A stretch of DNA of 12,587 nt. Source: Planctomycetota bacterium (lineage in GTDB: Bacteria; Planctomycetota; UBA8742; SKZP01). Both the position numbers and the translations under genes were made by a program. Every line of letters starts with the position of its first letter. Positions within the stretch are counted from its first letter, which is position 1. A model generated the notes under the pieces. It saw only the letters and a program-made list of their open reading frames with translations, was not told the DNA's origin and searched no databases. The stretch covers positions 1-12,587 of the forward strand of contig SKZP01000592.1 in the NCBI GenBank assembly GCA_007127275.1, read 5' to 3'. Positions 6,461 to 11,115 of this stretch are shown piece by piece.

Positions 6461-8197
6461 ATGTTCGCGTTTCTCTACTTGCTGATTGCTTTTGGCATTG
6501 TCCTCGTGCTCGACGAGACCGGTGCGCTTGCCGCCGAGTTTCGTTCGCTCGAGCACACCTTGCTCGGCACCGCGGGCGTCTGCGCGACCATCTGGCTCGC
6601 CAGCCTGGCTCAGATTCGACTGCTCTACCGGGCCATCCAACGCAATCTTTGGCGCACCGTCTCGTTGCTCAGCGTCGGCTTTGCGGCACTGCAGCTCGGC
6701 GCGTTCACCGGCATCCTGCTGTGGTTTCATTGGGGGGGGATGCTGGATGCGGCGGCGCTCGGCGGCGGCTGGACGTTGCTGAACATTCCCGTCGTCGGTG
6801 AGTTGCTTGCGCTCGCCCCCGCGTTGATACTTGCCGCCATTGGCATTGTGTCGCGCTACCGGCTCGACGCAACATTGCGCCCGCAGGTGTGGACGCGGGG
6901 CTCGCACTTCGCCTTTTACTTTCGCTGGGTGATTGCGCCGCTGCCGTTGCTGATCCTGATTCGCCTCGTCGACCACGGGGTGGGGTGGGTCTTCGAGGAG
7001 CCCGCGCTCGGGCTGTGGGTGTATCCGCGGACGTTGCCGGCGCTTGGCATCTTGCTCGAATTCGTGCCGCTGCTTGTGGTGCTTGCGTTGTTTCCGTTTC
7101 TTTTGCGGTTCGTCTTCCCTACCTCGCCGTTGCCCAGTGCGTGGCTGCGCGCACGGCTGCGGGCCCTCGACGAACGTGTCGGCGTCAAGGTGCGCGAGGT
7201 GCGCATCTGGCATACCGGTCGGGCGCGGGTGCCGAATGCGCTTGTCACCGGCTTCTTTGGCCGCAGCCGGTACGTGTTTCTTAGCGACGCGATGCTCGCC
7301 AACTTTACGCTCGACGAACTCGAAGCGGTCTACTGCCACGAACTCGGCCACGTCCGCCACCGCCACTTGCTGATGTATATTGCGGTCATCCTCGGGCTGA
7401 TTCTGTTCACCGTCGCGCTGCTCGAGCCCTCCATGCTGATCGCCGGCGCCGCGCTGGGGATGAGTACGGCCTCGATCGAGGTGGCGCAATTGTCGTTCGT
7501 CTCGCTGTTGTTGCTTGGCGTGCTGTTTCTTCTGCTCACCGTAGTCAGTCGGATCAACGAGCGCCAGGCCGACCTGGCGGGGACGCGCTTTGCGCCGAAT
7601 CCCTTCGGCCTCGTCCTCGCCCTCGAACGGATCAACCAAATGATGGGCGGCGGCCTGCGCAACCGGCCGTCGCCGACGCACGGCTCCATTGCGATGCGCA
7701 CCGACTTCATCCTCGCGGTGCTGCGCGACCCGCGCCTTGCGCGCACCTTTCTGCGCAAGGCGCGCCGGGTGCATACGGCGCTCGTCGCGCTCGCATTCGC
7801 AGGCATGGCAAGCTTGCTGATCCCCGTGAGCGAGCAAGTCCGCCATTTCCCGGCCATGCGGGCCTTGTTCGCGGCGATCCCGGAGGAGATGTTGTTCGAG
7901 GAGCGTCGCTACCTGCCGGAGGAGATTGTCACGGTGCGCGAACGGCTCGACGAGGTGGGGCAACGCTTCGAGGACAACCCGCGGGTGTATTACTTCCAGG
8001 CGGCATTGACCGAGATGCACGCGCGCGCGCTCGAAAACGCCACGGCAGAACAAATGGAATTGGCCCGCGAAGCGGTGCAGTACTACGAGCGCACCTTGGA
8101 AGAGGCAACCCTGGGCTTTCCGTCGGCCTACCGCTTCAACGCCATGCGAAGCGTCGAGCAGCTCGAAGCGGCACTGCGCGCCACCTCCGCCGACTAA
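6461..8197 (+). CDS. Integral-membrane M48-family zinc metallopeptidase
   Basis: The 578-residue protein begins at an ATG preceded by GGAGAGGG (6452-6459), one of the clearest Shine-Dalgarno sites in the window. It has hydrophobic segments at about 2-18, 34-50, 67-88, 110-131, 155-170, 191-217, 303-340 and 346-363, with another at about 439-457. The peptidase motif HELGH is at 293-297 (His293, Glu294, His297). The third zinc ligand is expected to be Glu367 in NERQADLAG, and PTHGSIAMR (about 405-413) follows as in M48 proteases. The order matches HtpX/Ste24-type peptidases, which cleave membrane or membrane-associated proteins. The C-terminal 110 residues are helical and soluble-looking, possibly TPR-like. 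Its stop codon TAA abuts the palindromic element at 8198. A GTG at 6368 in the same frame lacks a Shine-Dalgarno and adds a non-conserved leader. Confidence 0.93.
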   Translation: MFAFLYLLIAFGIVLVLDETGALAAEFRSLEHTLLGTAGVCATIWLASLAQIRLLYRAIQRNLWRTVSLLSVGFAALQLGAFTGILLWFHWGGMLDAAALGGGWTLLNIPVVGELLALAPALILAAIGIVSRYRLDATLRPQVWTRGSHFAFYFRWVIAPLPLLILIRLVDHGVGWVFEEPALGLWVYPRTLPALGILLEFVPLLVVLALFPFLLRFVFPTSPLPSAWLRARLRALDERVGVKVREVRIWHTGRARVPNALVTGFFGRSRYVFLSDAMLANFTLDELEAVYCHELGHVRHRHLLMYIAVILGLILFTVALLEPSMLIAGAALGMSTASIEVAQLSFVSLLLLGVLFLLLTVVSRINERQADLAGTRFAPNPFGLVLALERINQMMGGGLRNRPSPTHGSIAMRTDFILAVLRDPRLARTFLRKARRVHTALVALAFAGMASLLIPVSEQVRHFPAMRALFAAIPEEMLFEERRYLPEEIVTVRERLDEVGQRFEDNPRVYYFQAALTEMHARALENATAEQMELAREAVQYYERTLEEATLGFPSAYRFNAMRSVEQLEAALRATSAD

Positions 8198-8367
8198 GGA
8201 GCTGTCAGGAGATACCTTCCGCACGTTGAGCGTCACGAGCGAAGGCTGTGCAAGGCGGAGGACGTTGAGCAGCAGAGGCGTGGCCGTAGCCACGTTGAGC
8301 AGCGGAAACGACGACAACGAAGCACCGTCGAGGTACTAAAATTCGGAAGGTGTTTTCTGACAGCTCC
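8198..8367. mobile_element. MITE-like element with imperfect terminal inverted repeats
   Basis: The left end reads GGAGCTGTCAGGAGATACCT then TCCG (8198-8221). The right end is its imperfect inverse (8344-8367), reading GGAGCTGTCAGAAAACACCT then TCCG on the minus strand. By eye 21 of 24 positions agree. Both ends are flanked by TAA (8195-8197, which is the M48 stop codon, and 8368-8370), a possible 3-bp target duplication. The interior carries ACGTTGAGC three times (8223, 8262, 8292). No open frame of transposase type fits in 170 bp, so the element would be non-autonomous. A second copy of its left 64 bases lies inverted at 9641-9704. Confidence 0.72.
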
Positions 8368-8374
8368 TAAGCCT

Positions 8375-8488
8375 ACAACGCGGGATTTGTGCCGCCGAGC
8401 CCCCGGGCTTCGCCCGGGGGGGCGAACTGGCGTGCGACCCACGGGCGAAGCCCGGGGGCTTGAAGGAGGGGGAAGAATCCCGCGTTGT
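8375..8488. repeat. 114-bp nested palindrome
   Basis: The outer arms ACAACGCGGGATT (8375-8387) and AATCCCGCGTTGT (8476-8488) are perfect 13-bp complements. The inner arms 8398-8416 and 8442-8460 are perfect 19-bp complements. The left inner arm can also form its own hairpin, CCCCCGGGC-TTC-GCCCGGGGG (8400-8420). The right inner arm contains the same GGGCGAAGCCC core. The whole unit could fold as one cruciform or as two smaller hairpins. It lies between convergent genes, where it could act as a bidirectional terminator or REP/BIME-type element, though it has no T-tract. Confidence 0.8.
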
Positions 8489-8496
8489 TGCCCTAA

Positions 8497-8580
8497 GAAG
8501 CTGTGAGAGAATTGGTTCCGAACGTTGAGCGTCGTAAGCGAGCAGCAGCTCAAGTTCGCAAGTGATTTCCTGAAAGCTCC
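8497..8580. mobile_element. Short (84-bp) derivative of the MITE-like family
   Basis: The left arm reads GAAGCTGTGAGAGAATTGGT followed by TCCGAACGTTGAGCGTCGTA. The inverse of the right end reads GGAGCTTTCAGGAAATCACT followed by TGCGAACTTGAGCTGC. The arms match each other imperfectly over most of the element, leaving only about 17 unpaired central bases. Both ends resemble the ends of 8198-8367, and ACGTTGAGCGTC is shared exactly with its interior. It is preceded by TAA like the first element but not followed by one. It looks like an internally deleted copy. Its right end is 18 bases from the stop codon of the TPR gene. Confidence 0.6.
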
Positions 8581-8607
8581 CTGGAATGATCAGTGTGCCT
8601 ATTCCAG
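8581..8607. terminator. Small stem-loop across the TPR gene stop codon
   Basis: CTGGAAT (8581-8587) pairs with ATTCCAG (8601-8607) across a 13-base loop. The stem covers the last codons and the TAG of the minus-strand TPR gene. There is no T-tract, so a terminating role is only a possibility. Confidence 0.25.
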
Positions 8608-9471
8608 CGGACTGAAGCTGAGCATGCGTAGCGGCACCTCGTCGACCTGAATCGGTTCGCGCGCATCGAGGCGGACGAGGTTGCGCTTCGTCGCGGCCGA
8701 GCGAGGCGACTCTTTCAGGCAGGACTCTAGCACTTCGCGCGCCAGCACCGGCTCGTTCATGCGCTGGTAGACCAGTGCAAGCTGGTTGTAGAGCACCGGC
8801 TCCCCGGGACGCAGTCCAATGGCGGCCTTGAAGGCAGCCTCGGCCCGGCGAAAGTCTCCCTTGGCCAGCAAGATGGAGCCGAGGTTGTTCAGCGCCGGCC
8901 AGAAGGTCGTCGCTTGCCGGTAGGCGGAGATCGCCTCCTCGGTGCGGCCGAGTTGGTCGAGCGCCTTGCCGAGCATAAACTGCGCCAGCGGCCTCCGTTG
9001 CGCAGCGAGGGAGGAGGCGAGCAGCGTGTTCAACTCCTCGACCGCCGACTGTGGCTCGTCGCGCCGCAAGGCGAGCTGCGCCCGCCGAAACCCCGCCAGC
9101 TCCCGTCCCCGGGTGACGAACATCCAGGCAATCAACGTCAGCGCAAGCAATACCGCCGCACTGAGCAGAAGCACGAACACGCCTTGCCATTGCGTCGCCT
9201 CGCCACCGAGCACAATCATCAGTATGCCGCCAACAATCAACAGCAAGACGGCAAGCCCGTAGGCACTCCAAAGTGCTGCACGCGGTCCGAAAGAAATGAG
9301 CCGCTGGCGCCAGCCGGAGCGCGCCGTTGCGTCGTCCGGCAAAAAATTAAAGGCGGTGCGCCCAGATGGAGAGGGTTTCGTGTCCTCGGCGCTCGCGTTC
9401 TTGGTTTGCTCCGGTCGCTCGGGCAGAGAGCCCTTGTCGGCATCCGTCGGCGGGATGGATGAATCAGGCAT
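8599..9471 (-). CDS. Membrane-anchored TPR-repeat protein
   Basis: The 290-residue product starts at the ATG at 9471, preceded by GAGG with 5-base spacing. Its order is a polar, Pro/Ser/Asp-rich N-terminal segment (1-60), two transmembrane helices (about 68-90 and 97-120) and a soluble region of helical TPR-like units. The best units are about 151-178 (LAQFMLGKALDQLGRTEEAI), 183-213 (LNNLGSILLAKGDFRRAEAA) and 217-246 (YNQLALVYQRMNEPVLAREV). TPR domains mediate protein-protein contacts. The likely role is an inner-membrane scaffold or assembly factor, but the partner is unknown. The architecture recalls LapB/YciM-type and similar TPR proteins, without evidence for that identity. A GTG at 9495 in the same frame has no better signal. 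The gene is convergent with the M48 gene. Confidence 0.87.
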   Translation of the reverse strand: MPDSSIPPTDADKGSLPERPEQTKNASAEDTKPSPSGRTAFNFLPDDATARSGWRQRLISFGPRAALWSAYGLAVLLLIVGGILMIVLGGEATQWQGVFVLLLSAAVLLALTLIAWMFVTRGRELAGFRRAQLALRRDEPQSAVEELNTLLASSLAAQRRPLAQFMLGKALDQLGRTEEAISAYRQATTFWPALNNLGSILLAKGDFRRAEAAFKAAIGLRPGEPVLYNQLALVYQRMNEPVLAREVLESCLKESPRSAATKRNLVRLDAREPIQVDEVPLRMLSFSPLE

Positions 9472-9514
9472 GCCAACCTCGAAGCGAGAACCCACGGCGT
9501 GCGGCGTCGACCCG

Positions 9515-9520
9515 AGTATA
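9515..9520 (-). promoter_or_regulatory. Possible -10 hexamer of the TPR gene
   Basis: On the minus strand these bases read TATACT, five of six consensus bases, preceded by GACG. Transcription would begin about 37 bases before the ATG at 9471. The -35 region at the proper distance does not match TTGACA, so the assignment is weak. Confidence 0.28.
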
Positions 9521-9640
9521 CGTCAACGCGCCACTTTGGTTCGACCGGAATCGCGGCTTGTCGTACAAACGCATCGCGGCGGCAGGCGAAGGACCAAGTG
9601 CACGCTGTCGTGCTCGCGGCCCCGAACACGTCGGAGATTC

Positions 9641-9704
9641 CCTCCGCCTCGCACAGCCTTCGCTCGTGACGCTCAACGTTCGGAAGGTATTTTCAGCCAG
9701 CTCC
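9641..9704 (-). repeat. Inverted partial copy of the MITE-like element (left end)
   Basis: Read on the minus strand from 9704, the sequence starts GGAGCTGGCTGAAAATACCT then TCCGAACGTTGAGCGTCACG. It aligns without gaps to 8198-8261, with about six mismatches in 64 bases by eye. Similarity stops after GAGGCGGAGG, so only the left portion of the element is present here. No matching right terminus was found next to it. It lies about 1.4 kb from the longer copy and in opposite orientation, with the TPR gene between them. Confidence 0.8.
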
Positions 9705-9856
9705 TCGAGGGGGCGACGCAGCGAAACTTGTATACATTCCCCGAATTCGAATACGCGGCGCGCCCGGCGCTGTCGCGCGGCGAAACGTCGTTCCCGGCAG
9801 GTCTGGGTACGCACGTGGTTGCGTGAACATTTTCATTGCAACAAGAGCCGGCTGAA

Positions 9857-9891
9857 CCCTGTGCGCTTGTTCGCCTGTGCGACGCACAGGG
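9857..9891. other. Hairpins in the nuoE upstream region
   Basis: CCTGTGC-GAC-GCACAGG (9874-9890) is a perfect 7-bp stem with a 3-base loop. CCCTGTGC at 9857-9864 can pair instead with GCACAGGG at 9884-9891, so the two stems are alternatives. No T-tract follows. Mutually exclusive stems could be regulatory, or a repeat remnant. Chance is not excluded at this GC content. Confidence 0.4.
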
Positions 9892-10129
9892 CCGTGCATC
9901 CCGCAAGTAGGGAAACGTAGTTCTTGCAAGCCCACAGACTGTACGCTGCGGCCTGCAACTCGTGAGTCAAGTGCCGGAGATGCACGGACCTACGCCGTGG
10001 GCTTGTTCGCAAGGCTTCCCCGTTTGCGGATGCACCGCGCACAGGGGCGGCGGTTGACGGCGCGAGAGGCGCAAGGCATAACGCCTCCACTCTGCGTCCT
10101 TCCTGCTCGAGACCCAAGCGAGTTGTCTG

Positions 10130-10630
10130 ATGGCCCGTGAGTTCTCCGCCGAGGCGAAGCGCAAGCTGAACGAAGAGATCCTCCCCGAATATCCGAACAA
10201 GCAGTCCGCGTTGCTCACGACGCTCTGGCTTGCCGAGGAGGAATTCGGCCGGGTGGACCGAGAGGCCATTGAACTCGTCGCCCGAGAACTCGAGCTTTCG
10301 CCAGCGCACGTCTACGGCGTGTTCAGTTTCTACACGTTGTTTCGCCAGGAAGGTCAAGGGCACTACGTGCTCGACGTTTGCGCCACGTTGCCGTGTGCGT
10401 TGCGCGGCGCGCGCGAGATTGTCCACCATCTCGAAGAGCGCCTCGGCATCAAGGTCGGCGAAACCACGCCGGACGGCATCTTCACACTACGCAAAGTCGA
10501 ATGCCTCGCCGACTGTGACCAGGCGCCGATGATGCAGGTCGGCGAAGATTATATCCGCAACCTGACGACGGAGTCGGTGGATCAGTTGCTCGACGAACTA
10601 CGCACCAAGGCGGCCGCGGCGACAAGCTAG
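10130..10630 (+). CDS. nuoE: NADH-quinone oxidoreductase subunit E (24-kDa, thioredoxin-like 2Fe-2S protein)
   Basis: The 166-residue product matches NuoE in length and layout. It has an N-terminal helical domain (about 1-72, including LSPAHVYGVFSFYTLFR) followed by a thioredoxin-like [2Fe-2S] domain. The four cluster ligands are Cys84 and Cys89 (VCATLPC), then Cys125 and Cys129 (ECLADCDQAP), in the spacing expected for the family. In complex I this subunit carries cluster N1a beside NuoF (NADH/FMN). Similar subunits serve NAD-linked hydrogenases and formate dehydrogenases. Here it is alone: the next open frame on the same strand is not nuoF, and an intron remnant and a minus-strand gene follow. 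The ATG has only a weak GAG-type Shine-Dalgarno upstream. A hairpin with arms GTCGAGC and GCTCGAC (10656-10675) lies 26 bases after the stop. Assignment to complex I rather than another diaphorase is inference. Confidence 0.92.
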   Translation: MAREFSAEAKRKLNEEILPEYPNKQSALLTTLWLAEEEFGRVDREAIELVARELELSPAHVYGVFSFYTLFRQEGQGHYVLDVCATLPCALRGAREIVHHLEERLGIKVGETTPDGIFTLRKVECLADCDQAPMMQVGEDYIRNLTTESVDQLLDELRTKAAAATS

Positions 10631-10655
10631 TGTTGTGTCATGACTGAATTTTCGG

Positions 10656-10675
10656 GTCGAGCTACTGCGCTCGAC
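10656..10675 (+). terminator. Stem-loop after nuoE
   Basis: GTCGAGC (10656-10662) and GCTCGAC (10669-10675) form a perfect 7-bp stem with a 6-base loop, 26 bases after the nuoE stop. It lacks a T-tract, so a terminator role is only possible. It partly overlaps the start of the 24-base segment shared with the MITE-like element. Confidence 0.3.
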
Positions 10676-10693
10676 TGTGCTTCGTTGTCGTCG

Positions 10694-11003
10694 GCTGCGC
10701 TTCTCCTACACCGCCAAGCCGTTCCAAGGCGGGATCTCCCCGGGTAAGAACGCTGACCTTCGCCGCACGACTGCCGAATCTACGCCACATCCCCTTGGCC
10801 ACTGGAACTTCGCGGTCATTGGCCTGCTCGTCCCGGTCCGCAGTGCCTCATATTCGGTTGTTGTCCATCAGCCCACGGCTGACTTCGTTCCACACGTCCT
10901 CTCGACGCTCGGTTCCCCTCACGCCGTTGTGCTTCCTTTCCCTCACAGTGGCCTGCTCGGGGGAGGACTTTCACCTCCAAGTCAGCGCCCATGCCGGACG
11001 CAC
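10694..11003 (-). mobile_element. Group II intron remnant, 5' (domain I) part only
   Basis: On the minus strand the segment starts at 11003 with GTGCGTCCGGCATGGGCGCT, the GUGCG-type 5' end of bacterial group II introns. GCGTCC and GGGCGC pair around GGCAT, with one T-G pair. It continues with GGAGGTGAAAGTCCTCC, a 5-bp stem found near the 5' end of many such introns. Further along come GCGAAGGTCAGCGTTCTTAC, CCGGGGAGATCCCGCC and TTGGCGGTGTAGGAGAAGCG, which I recognise from the 5' region of bacterial group II introns. No reverse-transcriptase/maturase frame and no domain V hairpin follow. The intron is therefore truncated and cannot splice or move by itself. Its antisense frame gives the familiar spurious protein stretch YTAKPFQGGIS-GKNAD. 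The lower boundary is approximate, set where similarity to intron RNA gives way to a repeat sequence. Confidence 0.72.
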
Positions 11004-11016
11004 ATTCGCCGCCAAG

Positions 11017-11037
11017 CCCACCGACTTCGTCGGTGGG
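11017..11037. terminator. Perfect 9-bp hairpin next to the intron 5' end
   Basis: CCCACCGAC (11017-11025) and GTCGGTGGG (11029-11037) pair perfectly around TTC. The stem ends 13 bases before the intron's first base on the minus strand. It could be the terminator of the minus-strand gene ending at 11116, about 80 bases away. Some group II introns (class C) insert just after such hairpins. No T-tract is left. Confidence 0.5.
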
Positions 11038-11115
11038 TCGTATTCAACCTTTCGTGATGCCGCTGGTAAGGGCTGTTTCATCCGTCGCCCGAGTGGGCGT
11101 TCGCGGGTAGGGTCG

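Larger units (their letters stand above)
9472..10129. other. Divergent intergenic region with repeat copy and hairpins
   Basis: These 658 bases separate the minus-strand TPR gene and the plus-strand nuoE, so they must hold both promoters. No gene is convincing. The frame at 9877-10140 encodes a Cys/Arg-rich sequence without features and overlaps the start of nuoE. Visible content is a -10-like hexamer for the TPR gene at 9515-9520, a 64-bp repeat copy at 9641-9704 and several inverted repeats at 9857-10004. I see no tRNA and no known riboswitch. Confidence 0.55.

Noticed and set aside
6197..8317. A 706-codon minus-strand open frame opposite the M48 peptidase
   Set aside because: It is antisense to a protein with HELGH, membrane helices and a good Shine-Dalgarno. 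Its product is a His/Gln/Arg-rich shadow without domains, and it runs into the palindromic element.
8198..8580. CRISPR array or attC-type integron cassette site
   Set aside because: There are no regularly spaced identical repeats with unique spacers, no cas or integrase gene, and the symmetry is that of paired inverted ends.
9721..9760. tRNA-like TTCGAAT motif (GAATTCGAATAC)
   Set aside because: No acceptor, D or anticodon stems can be built around it.
9877..10140. A possible 87-residue small protein upstream of nuoE
   Set aside because: It starts inside a hairpin, has Cys/Arg/Pro-rich random-like composition and no Shine-Dalgarno, and its end overlaps the nuoE start.
10677..11057. A 126-codon plus-strand frame containing YTAKPFQGGIS
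   Set aside because: This is the known spurious antisense translation of a group II intron RNA, not a protein-coding gene.
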